DNA of 31,463 nt. Source: JBQCEE01 sp051960575 (lineage in GTDB: Bacteria > Actinomycetota > Actinomycetes > Mycobacteriales > Jatrophihabitantaceae). The stretch covers positions 1-31,463 of the forward strand of contig NZ_JBQCEE010000140.1 of assembly GCF_051960575.1 (NCBI RefSeq). The letters run 5' to 3'. Both the position numbers and the translations under genes were made by a program. Under the pieces are notes generated by a model that saw only the letters and a list, made by a program, of their open reading frames with translations, made no database searches and was not told the DNA's origin. Shown one piece after another: positions 14,868-23,632 of this stretch; positions within the stretch are counted from its first letter, which is position 1, and each line of letters begins with the position of its first letter.

Positions 14868-16250
14868 TCAGGACGCGGTGGTGCGCGCCTTCGCCGGGTC
14901 GAGCGCGGGGCCGCCGGGCAGCGTCGAGAGCAGGAAGTCGGGCACGACGTCGGCCGTCACGTCGGCGTAGCCGAGCATGCCCTGCACCTCGGCCGAGGGC
15001 AGCGCGTAGCGGCGCCCCGGGTCGGCGACGAGGAAGACGGTGGCGCTGTGCGCCGAGCGGACGAGCGCGGCGCCACCGGGGGGGACGACGATCGAGTCGG
15101 CGGTGCCCTGCTGCGCGGCGCTCGACTCGGTGACCGAGCCGAAGCCGGTGACGCCGGTCGTCGACGGCAGTGCGAACGTCGGGGTGGGGTCGGAGGGCTT
15201 CGCATACACGGCGCAGAGACCGCCGCGCCGTGCGGGGTCGCCGTCGAGCTTCGGTACCGACGGCGGCAGCAGGCGAACCTGCGAGGCGATCGGCTCGCTG
15301 TCCCACTGCTGCGAGCGCGGTGCACCCACCAGCGACGCGGCGCTGACCGTGGTGGCGTTGCCGCCGAGCAGCACGGCGTCGAGCGGGTCGATGGGTGCGA
15401 TGCCGTCCGAGAGCACGACCCGCCAACTGTCGTCGTCTCTGACGTGCAGCACCAGACCGACCGGTCGGTCGGTGCCGTTGATCGACACGGCGGTCGAGGC
15501 GCCGCTGCTGTCGAGCCGCGGCTTGGTGAGCCGGCCGCCGAACGGCACGGCGTCGAGGAAGGCGTCCGTGACGACGAGGGGTTGCGCCGAGTCGAGCCCG
15601 AGTTGCGTGGCCACCCGGTCGTCGGCGAGGTCGTAGCGGCGGCCCTGCCACAGCAGCGACCGCGTGCCGCCCGGGGTCTGCACGACGACACCGACCGCTG
15701 TCGGCAGGGCCGTCGTGGACGGACGCACGCCGAGCGAGACGTCGGTGCGGGCCTGCACCCCGTCGACACCGTGGCGCACGAGGCGGCTGCAGCTGACGAG
15801 CGGCTTGTGCACCAGGCCGGAGGCCGCGGGCAGGGAGTCGGGCAGACCGGCGATGCCGATCGTGGCGCCGCGTCGGCGGTGGGCGAGGTCGGCACGTGCT
15901 GCGGTGACGACGTCCGGACCCTTCCCGCTGCCTGCGGCGAGTTCGGCCGAAGTGAAGTTGAGCGCCGGGTGCAGCACGCCGCCGAGCACGACGTAGCGGG
16001 CGCCCGTCTCCTCCTCGATCACGACGGTGCCGTCCTTGCTCGCCGTCGTGGCAGCACGGCCGCCGAGCAGTCCCTTGAGCGCGGCGCCGCCGACCACGAG
16101 CAGCGCGACGAAGACGCTGACCAGCGTGATCGTCGTGAGGCGGCGCATCGGGGCATCGAGGGTGTCGGGTTCGCCCGCGACGAGGGCCGACTGCGCGCGG
16201 CGCGTGAGGAAGCGGTACGCCTGCAGCTGGTCACGGCGGGACTGCGCCAC
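14868..16250 (-). CDS. eccB: T7SS core component EccB
   Basis: A 460-aa core membrane protein of the ESX complex. The cytoplasmic N-terminus SRRDQLQAYRFLTRRAQSAL matches the EccB family start. One transmembrane helix follows at about 39-60 (TTITLVSVFVALLVVGGAAL). The rest is periplasmic, with the typical early segment DGTVVIEEETGARYVVLGGVLHPALN and Val/Ala/Leu-rich repeats that form the R1-R4 folds. Two cysteines (in VSCSRLV and GLCAVY) could form the conserved disulfide. I chose the GTG at 16250, with GGGGGAGGG at 16266-16258. It diverges from eccE, so the 196 bases between hold both promoters. EccB builds the periplasmic ring of the secretion pore. Confidence 0.92.
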   Translation of the reverse strand: MAQSRRDQLQAYRFLTRRAQSALVAGEPDTLDAPMRRLTTITLVSVFVALLVVGGAALKGLLGGRAATTASKDGTVVIEEETGARYVVLGGVLHPALNFTSAELAAGSGKGPDVVTAARADLAHRRRGATIGIAGLPDSLPAASGLVHKPLVSCSRLVRHGVDGVQARTDVSLGVRPSTTALPTAVGVVVQTPGGTRSLLWQGRRYDLADDRVATQLGLDSAQPLVVTDAFLDAVPFGGRLTKPRLDSSGASTAVSINGTDRPVGLVLHVRDDDSWRVVLSDGIAPIDPLDAVLLGGNATTVSAASLVGAPRSQQWDSEPIASQVRLLPPSVPKLDGDPARRGGLCAVYAKPSDPTPTFALPSTTGVTGFGSVTESSAAQQGTADSIVVPPGGAALVRSAHSATVFLVADPGRRYALPSAEVQGMLGYADVTADVVPDFLLSTLPGGPALDPAKARTTAS

Positions 16251-16446
16251 GGTGTGCCCTCCCCCTGCCTGTGATCGCGGGTGCTCCCACGGCCGGTCGC
16301 GGCTCATCGTAGGGCTCAGGGGCCGCGCGCGGGACGGCTTCCGCGGACGACCTCGTGGTGGCGCGACGATGGCGCCGCCCGCCGCGAACTGCCATGATGC
16401 GGCGGCACAGGACCGACCCACCGCTGTCGACGATCCGAGGTGGTGC
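16251..16446. promoter_or_regulatory. Divergent eccB/eccE promoter region
   Basis: A 196-base region between the two divergent core genes, so both promoters must lie here. Candidate -10 hexamers are TACGAT on the minus strand (16311-16306) and CATGAT on the plus strand (16393-16398). Neither has a convincing -35 at the right distance. No operator repeat was found. Confidence 0.35.
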
Positions 16447-17481
16447 ATGCCCCAGCCGACGCGAGAGCAACTGCTGCTCGTCGAGGTGGCGGGTGCCGCC
16501 GGCGTGGGCGGTGTCGCCGCGGGCGGCGTGTGGCGCATCGTCGGGGTGGCCGCCGGCGTGCTCGTGCTGCTGGTCGCGCTGGCTCCCGTGGGGCGGCTGT
16601 GGCTGTACCAGGCGGTGCCGGCGTGGTGGTCGCTGCGAGGGCGGCGCCGGCAGGCACGCTCGGCCGGGCTCGTCGGGCTGGTCGGCGAGTTCGAGGTGGT
16701 GCCCGTTCCCGCCACGACGCGCGGCCGGGCGTTCGCGGCGATCAGGTCGGGCTCGACCTGGAGCGTGCCGCTCGAGGTCGCGCTCGACGGCGTCCTCGCC
16801 GACGACCGGCCCGTCCCGCTCGAGGCACTGCGCTCACTGGTGCGCGTCGAGGACGTCGTGCTCGGTAGCGTCCGGCTGCTCACGGTCGCGCACACCGCAT
16901 CGCCGGTCGCGGCGGCGCCACTCGGACCGCTGCCGCCGCTGCCGCACCGCGCCGGCCGCTACGTCGTCCTCACCCTGGACGCGTACCGCTCGGTCGACGC
17001 GATCAACGCGCGCGGCGGCACGGACGCGGCCGTCACCCAGATCCTCCGGCGCTGCAGCGTGCGTGCGGACGAGGTGCTGACCGCCGCCGGACTGCGCGTG
17101 CGGCTGCTGGACGAGGCGGCGACGCAGGACCTGCTCGCCGAGGTGTTCGGGCCGCCCGGCGGACCGGTCGCCGCGGACGAGACCCGTGGCGGTGTGCGCA
17201 TCCCGGGTGGCTGGTCGCGCACCGGCGGCCTCGACGCCGCACACCGCACCGCGGACCTCGGTGGGCTCTATGCCGCGCTGCCCGGCCGCACCGTGGTCGA
17301 CGCCGTGCTCGCCACGCCCGAGGGCGACGGCGTGCGGGTCGAGCGGGTCGTCCGCGTCATGGGCGGCGAGCAGCCACGCGAGCTCGCCGACGGCGCCCGC
17401 CGCGCCGGCGTGCGGCTGCGCACCGCGCGCGGCGACCAGGCGTCGCTGCTGTGCGCGACCTCCGCGCTGGGGTGGGCGTGA
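16447..17481 (+). CDS. eccE: T7SS core component EccE
   Basis: A 344-aa protein with the EccE layout. Two N-terminal hydrophobic segments (about 8-28 and 30-57, IVGVAAGVLVLLVALAPVG then LYQAVPAWW) are followed by a cytoplasmic domain of about 280 residues with alternating strands and helices. EccE is the most variable core part of ESX complexes and sits at the outside of the EccB/C/D assembly. Identification rests on the two-helix start, the size and the place between eccB and eccD. The ATG at 16447 is the first good start in a frame that is open much further upstream. It overlaps the next gene by GTGA (17478-17481), which implies co-translation. Confidence 0.8.
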   Translation: MPQPTREQLLLVEVAGAAGVGGVAAGGVWRIVGVAAGVLVLLVALAPVGRLWLYQAVPAWWSLRGRRRQARSAGLVGLVGEFEVVPVPATTRGRAFAAIRSGSTWSVPLEVALDGVLADDRPVPLEALRSLVRVEDVVLGSVRLLTVAHTASPVAAAPLGPLPPLPHRAGRYVVLTLDAYRSVDAINARGGTDAAVTQILRRCSVRADEVLTAAGLRVRLLDEAATQDLLAEVFGPPGGPVAADETRGGVRIPGGWSRTGGLDAAHRTADLGGLYAALPGRTVVDAVLATPEGDGVRVERVVRVMGGEQPRELADGARRAGVRLRTARGDQASLLCATSALGWA

Positions 17482-18140
17482 CTGCCCCGACGCGTCGCCC
17501 GACGCCGGTGCCCGCGCCGCCCGCGAACGGACTGCCGCCGACGCCGCCGTCCGCACCGCCCCCGCAGGTCGAGGCGGTCGCCGCGCCGGTGACGGGGCTG
17601 CACCTCGGGCGCGGGCGCACCGGTCCGGTCGTGCTGCGGCTGTTCCGACGCGACGGCACCCGCGTCGCCGTCCTCGGTGCCCCGGCGCCGGCGCGGCTGC
17701 TCGTGCTGCGTGCGGTGGCGGCGGGCGTACCGACGGCGGTCGTGACCCCCCGCCCGGCCGGCTGGTCGGCGCTGGGTGGTGTCGTCCTGGCGCCGCCGGG
17801 ATCGGCCCCGGACGCTGGCCTGGTGGCCGACGAGGCCCGGACGAACGACGTCGGCCCCGTCGGCGCGGTGAAGGCGTGGCAGTGCCGGGTGGAGTTCCGC
17901 ACGCCGTTCGTCGCGAACGACGTCGTCGCCCTGACCAACGCCGACCTCGTCGTCACCGCACGACTCGACCCCGAGGTGTCCGGCGGGATGCGCGGGGCGT
18001 TCGGCCTGTCGCGCGACGACGCCCGGGTGCTCACGTCGCTCGACCCGGGCTCGTTCGCCGCGGTGCACCGCGGGCGGCTGCAGGTGATGTCGCTCGACCC
18101 GACACCCCCGGAACAGGCGCTGCTCGCCCGACTCGGGTGA
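17478..18140 (+). CDS. Unknown T7SS-cluster protein downstream of eccE
   Basis: A 220-aa protein that I do not recognise. Residues 1-37 are Pro/Ala-rich and probably flexible (TRRPTPVPAPPANGLPPTPP). After that comes a mixed alpha/beta domain with no signal peptide and no transmembrane helix. Notable segments are PAPARLLVLRAVAAGVPTAVV, AWQCRVEFRTPF and LTNADLVVTARLDPEV. The last resembles the end-of-domain strands of ATPase-like folds, but no Walker motif is present. The GTG start overlaps the eccE stop (GTGA), so it is almost certainly co-translated with EccE. A role as a cytoplasmic partner of EccE or of the whole complex is inferred from context only. Its stop lies four bases from the convergent eccD stop. 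Confidence 0.75.
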   Translation: MTAPTRRPTPVPAPPANGLPPTPPSAPPPQVEAVAAPVTGLHLGRGRTGPVVLRLFRRDGTRVAVLGAPAPARLLVLRAVAAGVPTAVVTPRPAGWSALGGVVLAPPGSAPDAGLVADEARTNDVGPVGAVKAWQCRVEFRTPFVANDVVALTNADLVVTARLDPEVSGGMRGAFGLSRDDARVLTSLDPGSFAAVHRGRLQVMSLDPTPPEQALLARLG

Positions 18141-18144
18141 CGCC

Positions 18145-19536
18145 TCAGCCGACGAGGTTCTCGATCGTGCCGTAGACGCCCATCACCGCGAGCGCGAGCG
18201 GGATGACGGCGAGCACCAGCAACGCCTCGAGGACATCGGCCGAGCGGGCGACGGGCGGCGACGAGCGGCGTCCGGGCACGACCGCCGCGGCCAGCAGCAG
18301 CACGACCGCGACCGCAGCGGCACCGCCGGCGAAGCCGACGACCGCGCCCGGCGAGGTCTGCCGTGACGTCTCGACGAGCACCAGCGCGAGCCCGGTGGCG
18401 AGGCCCGCGCCGATCAGCGGCCAGCGTTGGGCGCGACGGCCGAACACGCGGGCCCGCAGCAGGCAGACCAGGGCGATCACGACGGTGAGCCAGGGCGCCG
18501 AGCCGTGCGCCGTGCTGAGCACGACCCCGGCACCGCCGAGCACGACCGCGACCGCCGCCGACAGGCCGGTGAGGTACTGGTCGGCGCGCAGCGTCCGGCC
18601 GAGGATGACGGCCGAGTCGATGCGTCCGATGTCGGCGCGCAGGTCGGCCGCGGACGTGGGCACGAGGGGCAGCGGCAGCCGGGCGAGCCGGAACGACGTC
18701 ATGGGCAGCACCGGCGCCACGACGAGCGCGATGCCGGCGACCAGTCCTGCGGTGCCTGCGGCGTCGAGGTCCGTCCAGCGGGCGACGGCTGCACCGACCG
18801 CGGTGAGGGCGCCCGCGCCGATGACGGCGATGAACCCCGGCACGGCCGTGCCGATCAGCAACACGGCCACGACCGCGACGAAGACCGCGGCGGCGGCGGC
18901 GGGCAACAGTTGCAGCGCGCCGAAGTCGGCCAGCTCGCGATGCTTGCCGGTAGCAACAAGTCCGGCGACGAAGGCGTGCACGATCGCGAACGACGCCGCC
19001 ACGACGGCCGCACCGGGCAGGCGGTCACCGCGGGCGAGCTGCGTGGCGACGAGCAACAGGACGACCGCGAGCACCGCAGCGGCGAGCAGGGAGGGCAGCC
19101 AGCCGGGTCCGGCGAGCAGCAGCGCGATCGTCGCGGCGCCGAGCACGACGCCGGCCGAGACGAGCAGCGCGGTCCGGGTGGACGCGGGCTGCCAGCGCGG
19201 CGTGCGGTGCAGCACCCCCTCGCCGACCGCGTCGAGGACGTCGTCGAACGCCACTTCGGGCAACTGGTCGGATCGCCGCCGAAGGTGCAGCAGCTCGCCG
19301 TCACGGATGCCCGCTGCGGCGAGCGTGACGCCGGGGTCGAGCGGCGCCTCGCCGGTGCGCTGGATGACCAGGCCGCCCTGCGCCGCGCCCTCGTCGGCGA
19401 ACTCGGGGCCGAGCCGTCCGACGATGATCGCGATGAGCTCGGAGACCGGCAGGCCCGAGGGCACCGCGAGATCGACCCGCACACGCTGGGTCATGACGGT
19501 GAGCCGGCACGTGTTCGCGACGACACTGGACGTCAT
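18145..19536 (-). CDS. eccD: T7SS core component EccD
   Basis: A 463-aa integral membrane protein that forms the channel-lining core of ESX complexes. Residues ~8-90 form the ubiquitin-like YukD-type domain (CRLTVMTQRVRVDLAVPSG, then ELLHLRRRSDQLP). From about residue 120 on there are roughly eleven hydrophobic helices, for example TALLVSAGVVLGAATIALLL and LLVLAVIPLALAVMGVYG at the end. The number is the usual one for EccD. I chose the ATG at 19536, with GGAG at 19547-19544. It diverges from eccC across 81 bases and converges with the eccE-partner gene. The much longer open frame on this strand opposite eccC is a shadow. Confidence 0.93.
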   Translation of the reverse strand: MTSSVVANTCRLTVMTQRVRVDLAVPSGLPVSELIAIIVGRLGPEFADEGAAQGGLVIQRTGEAPLDPGVTLAAAGIRDGELLHLRRRSDQLPEVAFDDVLDAVGEGVLHRTPRWQPASTRTALLVSAGVVLGAATIALLLAGPGWLPSLLAAAVLAVVLLLVATQLARGDRLPGAAVVAASFAIVHAFVAGLVATGKHRELADFGALQLLPAAAAAVFVAVVAVLLIGTAVPGFIAVIGAGALTAVGAAVARWTDLDAAGTAGLVAGIALVVAPVLPMTSFRLARLPLPLVPTSAADLRADIGRIDSAVILGRTLRADQYLTGLSAAVAVVLGGAGVVLSTAHGSAPWLTVVIALVCLLRARVFGRRAQRWPLIGAGLATGLALVLVETSRQTSPGAVVGFAGGAAAVAVVLLLAAAVVPGRRSSPPVARSADVLEALLVLAVIPLALAVMGVYGTIENLVG

Positions 19537-19617
19537 CGGCGTGCTCCGTTCCCAGCGACTGTTCAGACGAGGGTTGTTGCGGCACCATAGCGGACATTCG
19601 AGCGGCTGGGAGGTGCC
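19537..19617. promoter_or_regulatory. Divergent eccD/eccC promoter region
   Basis: An 81-base gap between the divergent eccD and eccC starts. It holds the eccC ribosome site GGGAGG (19608-19613) and the eccD GGAG. A short A/T-richer stretch (GGGTTGTTGCGGCACCATAG, 19570-19589) is the only likely promoter core. No operator repeat was found. Confidence 0.35.
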
Positions 19618-22600
19618 GTGGGAACGGTCATCTTCTCGCGCCCGCCACGCCGCACGCCGCCCCCCGAGCCACGCGGCGAGATCGTCCTCGAACCGCCGCC
19701 GGAGCTGCCCGAGAGCGTGTCCGGCGGCGGCGCGGCGCAGGCACTGCAACTGCTGCCGCTCATCGCCGGTGCCGGCGCGACCGGGCTGCTCGTCACCGGC
19801 AGCGGCGGCAGCCCGCTCACCTACCTCGGCAGCGGCATGCTCGTCGTGTCGATGGGCGGCCTGGCGTTGAGCAACGTCGGGCGGGCCTCGTCCGAGAAGC
19901 GCCGCAAGCTCGACGGCGACCGGCGCGACTACCAGCGCTACCTCGGCCAGGTGCGGGCGCGGGTGCGCAAGGCGTCCGACCAGCAGCGCACCGCCACGAA
20001 CTGGCACCACCCGTCGCCCGAGGCGCTCTGGCTGGTGCCCCTCGGCACCCGGCTGTGGGAGCGGCGCGCCGGTGACGGCGACTTCCTCTCCGTCCGGGTC
20101 GGGCGCGGGCCCGCGAAGCTGGCCGTCACCCTCGTCCCGCCCGAGACGAAGCCGATCGAGGACCTGGAACCGGTGTCCGCGGGCGCCCTGCGCCGGTTCG
20201 TGCGGACGCACAGCCAGGTGCCGGACCTGCCCGTGGCGGTGTCGCTGCCCGCGTTCGGGCGGGTGAGCTTCGGCGGTGACCGTGACGACGCGCGGGCGCT
20301 GGCACGGGCGATGCTCGGTCAGCTCGCCGCGTTCCACTCCCCCGACGACGTCGTCATCGCCGTCTGCGCCGAGGGTTCGGTGCTGCCGCAGTGGGACTGG
20401 GTGAAGTGGCTTCCACATGCGTTGAGCGCGCTCGACCACGATGCCGTCGGCCAGGTGCGGCAGGTCAGCGACGATCTCGTCGCCGTCGAGGCGATGTTCG
20501 GCGAACAGTTGACGGCCCGCCCCCGGTTCGGCAGCGGCGGCCAGTCGACACCGCACCTCGTGCGCGTCCTCGACGGCGGCCGCGTGACGCCGGACGCACA
20601 GCTCGCCACCGGCCTCGTCGAGGGCGTCACGGTGCTCGACATCACCGGCGCGCTGGGCCGTGACGCCGGTGAGGGCGTACTCCGCCTCGAGGTGGGTGCT
20701 CAACGCGCGTTGAGCATGGTGCGCGCCAACCGCCGCGGCGAGAGTCAGCGCACCGCGATCGGCACCGCCGACCGCATGGCGGTCGCCGAGGCGGACACGC
20801 TGGCGCGGCGGCTCGCGCCGATGCGGATGTCCGCCGCCGCCGACGCCACCGACGCGTTCTCGATCGACCTCACGCTGCCCGACCTGCTGCGGCTCGGCGA
20901 CCCGTACCAGGTCGACACGGCGGTGACGTGGCGACCGCGCGCCCCGCGCGACCGACTGCGCGTGCCGATCGGGCTCGGCGCGGACGGGCAGCCCGTAGAT
21001 CTCGACATCAAGGAGTCGGCACAGGGCGGCATGGGCCCGCACGGGCTGGTCATCGGCGCGACGGGCTCCGGCAAGTCGGAACTGCTGCGCACGCTCGTGC
21101 TCGGACTCGCCATCACCCATTCGTCCGAGACCCTGAACTTCGTGCTCGTCGACTTCAAGGGCGGCGCGACGTTCGCCAGTCTCGACGTGCTTCCGCACAC
21201 GTCGGCGGTGATCACGAACCTCGAGGACGAGCTCATCCTGGTCGACCGCATGCGGGACGCGATCCAGGGCGAGATGGTGCGCCGACAGGAGGCCCTGCGC
21301 GCCGCCGGGAATTACGCCTCGCTGCGCGACTACGAGCGGGCACGTGAGCAGGGCGCGGCGCTCGAGCCGATGCCGTCGCTGTTCATCGTCGTCGACGAGT
21401 TCAGCGAGCTGCTGTCGGCGAAGCCCGACTTCATCGACCTCTTCGTCATGATCGGCCGGCTCGGACGTTCGCTCGGCGTGCATCTGCTGCTGGCGTCGCA
21501 GCGGCTCGAGGAGGGCAAGCTGCGCGGGCTCGACACGCACCTGTCCTACCGCGTCGGCCTCCGCACCTTCTCGGCGCTCGAGAGCCGCGTCGTGCTCGGG
21601 GTGCCGGACGCGTACGAGCTGCCGAGCGCGCCGGGCAACGGTTATCTCAAGCAGGGCACGGAGGGGCTGACGCGCTTCAAGGCCGCCTACGTGTCGGGGC
21701 CGTACACGCGGGCGCGAGGCGCGGGCCCCGTGCTCGGCGACGAGATCCGCAACCGGGTGCTGCCGTACCAGCTCTACTATCTCGCGCCGCGCGCCGAACC
21801 GGCCGCCGAGCCGGACACACCACCCGCCGACGAGACGAGCACCGGGCCGGCGGACACCCTGCTGGACATCCTCGTCGCGCAACTGCAGGGGCGCGGCACG
21901 CCGGCGCGCGAGGTCTGGCTGCCACCGCTCGGTGTGCCGCCCACGCTCGACGAACTGCTGCCGGCGTTGACCGAGACCGATCACCGGCTGCGACCGGCCG
22001 AGTGGGAGCAGGTGCCGGCGCTCACGGTGCCGATCGGTCTCGTCGACAAGCCGTTCGACCAGCGCCGCGACCCATTGTGGATCGAGTTGGCGAGCTCGCA
22101 CTTCGTCGTCGTGGGCGGTCCGCAGAGCGGCAAGAGCACGGTGCTGCGCACGCTGATCGCGTCGCTCGCGCTGACGCACTCGGCCGCCGACGTGCAGTTC
22201 TACTGCCTCGACTTCGGCGGCGGCACGCTCACCGGCCTCGCCGACCTGCCGCACGTCGGGTCGGTGGCGACGCGCCTCGAACCCGAGCGACTGCGCCGCA
22301 CCGTCGCCGAGGTGACGGCGCTGCTCAACGAACGCGAGCAGCTGTTCACGTCCAGGCGCATCGACTCGATGGCCTCGTACCGCCGCTTGCGTGCGCAGGG
22401 GCAGGTGCCCGGCGACGGCTTCGGCGACGTCTTCCTCGTCGTCGACGGCTGGGGCACCGTGCGGCAGAACCACGAGGACCTCGAGACGGCCATCACCCAG
22501 ATCGCGATCCGCGGGTTGAGCTTCGGCGTGCACGTCGTGATCTCGTTGCAGCGCTGGCTCGAGGTGCGGCCCGCGCTGAAGGACCTCATCGGCACCCGCC

Positions 22601-23583
22601 TCGAGCTGCGGCTCGGCGACCCGTCGGAGTCGGAGATCGACCGCCGTGTCGCGATCAACGTGCCCGAACGCACGCCCGGGCGCGGCCTGCAGCGCGACAA
22701 GCTGCACTGGTTGTCGGCGCTGCCGCGCATCGATCACGATCCGCAGACCGAGAACCTCGTCGACGGCGTCGCCGACCTCGTCGGCCGGGTGAGCGGTGCG
22801 TGGGCCGGCCCGAAGGCCCCGCCGGTGCGGCTGCTGCCGACCGACCTGCCGGCCGACGACCTGCCGGCCGTGGCGACGACCGGGGCGGCGATCCCGTTCG
22901 GCCTCGACGAGGAGACGCTGTCGCCGGTCTTCGCCGACTTCGACGCCGAGCCGCACTTCCTCGTCGTGGGCGACGTCGAGTCGGGCAAGTCGAACCTGCT
23001 GCGGCTGCTCGCGCAAGGGATCACCACCCGCTGGACGCCGCAGGAAGCGAAGATCATCACCTTCGACTACCGCCGCGGCCTGCTCGGCGCCGTGCGCAGC
23101 GAGCACCAGATCAGCTACGTCATCAATTCGACCTCGGCGTCCGAGATCGTCGGGAACATCGCGGCGGCGCTGCGCGAGCGGCTGGCGAAGATCGTGGTCG
23201 ATCCGGAGGCCGGCACGGTGCCGTCGTGGTCGGGGCCCCGCCTGTTCGTCCTGATCGACGACTACGACCTCGTGGCGGGTGCGGCGGGCAACCCCGTGCC
23301 GTCCCTCGCCGAGTTCCTGCCGCAGGCCCGCGACATCGGCCTGCACTTCATCGTCAGCCGCTCGGCCGGTGGCGTCGGACAGGGCATGTTCGAGCCGCTC
23401 ATGCGCCGCCTGCGGGAACTGGGCACCCCTGGCGTCCTGCTCAGCGGCAGCAAGGACGAGGGCGCCGTCATCGGCTCGACGAAGCTCGAACCGCTGCCGC
23501 CCGGCCGGGGCAAGTACGTCTCGCGCCGCCTCGGCGCCCGCCTCGTCCAGACCGGCCACGTCGCCTCCGCCCCCCGCAAGTAG
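19618..23583 (+). CDS. eccC: T7SS motor ATPase EccC (three FtsK/SpoIIIE domains)
   Basis: A 1321-aa motor that recognises and drives substrates through the ESX channel. Two transmembrane helices lie at about 39-86. Three FtsK/SpoIIIE ATPase domains follow, each with an intact Walker A: GATGSGKS (480-487), GGPQSGKS (833-840) and GDVESGKS (1118-1125). Only the first has a classic Walker B with Asp-Glu (LFIVVDEFSELL). The second reads FLVVDGWG and the third LFVLIDDYD. The DUF region just after the membrane helices contains TNWHHPSPEALW, typical of EccC. It is one continuous chain, as in ESX-2/3/4/5, not split as in ESX-1. The third domain is expected to bind the YxxxE signals of the WXG100 proteins. 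The start is the GTG at 19618, after GGGAGG at 19608-19613. Confidence 0.96.
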   Translation: MGTVIFSRPPRRTPPPEPRGEIVLEPPPELPESVSGGGAAQALQLLPLIAGAGATGLLVTGSGGSPLTYLGSGMLVVSMGGLALSNVGRASSEKRRKLDGDRRDYQRYLGQVRARVRKASDQQRTATNWHHPSPEALWLVPLGTRLWERRAGDGDFLSVRVGRGPAKLAVTLVPPETKPIEDLEPVSAGALRRFVRTHSQVPDLPVAVSLPAFGRVSFGGDRDDARALARAMLGQLAAFHSPDDVVIAVCAEGSVLPQWDWVKWLPHALSALDHDAVGQVRQVSDDLVAVEAMFGEQLTARPRFGSGGQSTPHLVRVLDGGRVTPDAQLATGLVEGVTVLDITGALGRDAGEGVLRLEVGAQRALSMVRANRRGESQRTAIGTADRMAVAEADTLARRLAPMRMSAAADATDAFSIDLTLPDLLRLGDPYQVDTAVTWRPRAPRDRLRVPIGLGADGQPVDLDIKESAQGGMGPHGLVIGATGSGKSELLRTLVLGLAITHSSETLNFVLVDFKGGATFASLDVLPHTSAVITNLEDELILVDRMRDAIQGEMVRRQEALRAAGNYASLRDYERAREQGAALEPMPSLFIVVDEFSELLSAKPDFIDLFVMIGRLGRSLGVHLLLASQRLEEGKLRGLDTHLSYRVGLRTFSALESRVVLGVPDAYELPSAPGNGYLKQGTEGLTRFKAAYVSGPYTRARGAGPVLGDEIRNRVLPYQLYYLAPRAEPAAEPDTPPADETSTGPADTLLDILVAQLQGRGTPAREVWLPPLGVPPTLDELLPALTETDHRLRPAEWEQVPALTVPIGLVDKPFDQRRDPLWIELASSHFVVVGGPQSGKSTVLRTLIASLALTHSAADVQFYCLDFGGGTLTGLADLPHVGSVATRLEPERLRRTVAEVTALLNEREQLFTSRRIDSMASYRRLRAQGQVPGDGFGDVFLVVDGWGTVRQNHEDLETAITQIAIRGLSFGVHVVISLQRWLEVRPALKDLIGTRLELRLGDPSESEIDRRVAINVPERTPGRGLQRDKLHWLSALPRIDHDPQTENLVDGVADLVGRVSGAWAGPKAPPVRLLPTDLPADDLPAVATTGAAIPFGLDEETLSPVFADFDAEPHFLVVGDVESGKSNLLRLLAQGITTRWTPQEAKIITFDYRRGLLGAVRSEHQISYVINSTSASEIVGNIAAALRERLAKIVVDPEAGTVPSWSGPRLFVLIDDYDLVAGAAGNPVPSLAEFLPQARDIGLHFIVSRSAGGVGQGMFEPLMRRLRELGTPGVLLSGSKDEGAVIGSTKLEPLPPGRGKYVSRRLGARLVQTGHVASAPRK

Positions 23584-23595
23584 CCGCGCCGCAAC

Positions 23596-23630
23596 CCCTT
23601 GATCAACAGACGCTCTCGACCAGATACGAC
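23596..23630 (+). repeat. 35-bp direct repeat, copy A
   Basis: This copy begins CCCTTGATCAACAGACGC and ends CCAGATACGAC. It matches copy B (24693-24727) at 29 of 35 bases. It lies 13 bases after the eccC stop and three bases before the stop codon of the AbiEi-like gene, so it touches one end of that gene. Confidence 0.8.
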
Positions 23631-23632
23631 GC

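Noticed and set aside
18145..23559. Very long open frame on the minus strand covering eccC and eccD
   Set aside because: Only the eccD part (18145-19536) has family motifs. The rest lies opposite eccC, is rich in Arg/His/Asp/Gln, and is a codon shadow of high-GC DNA.
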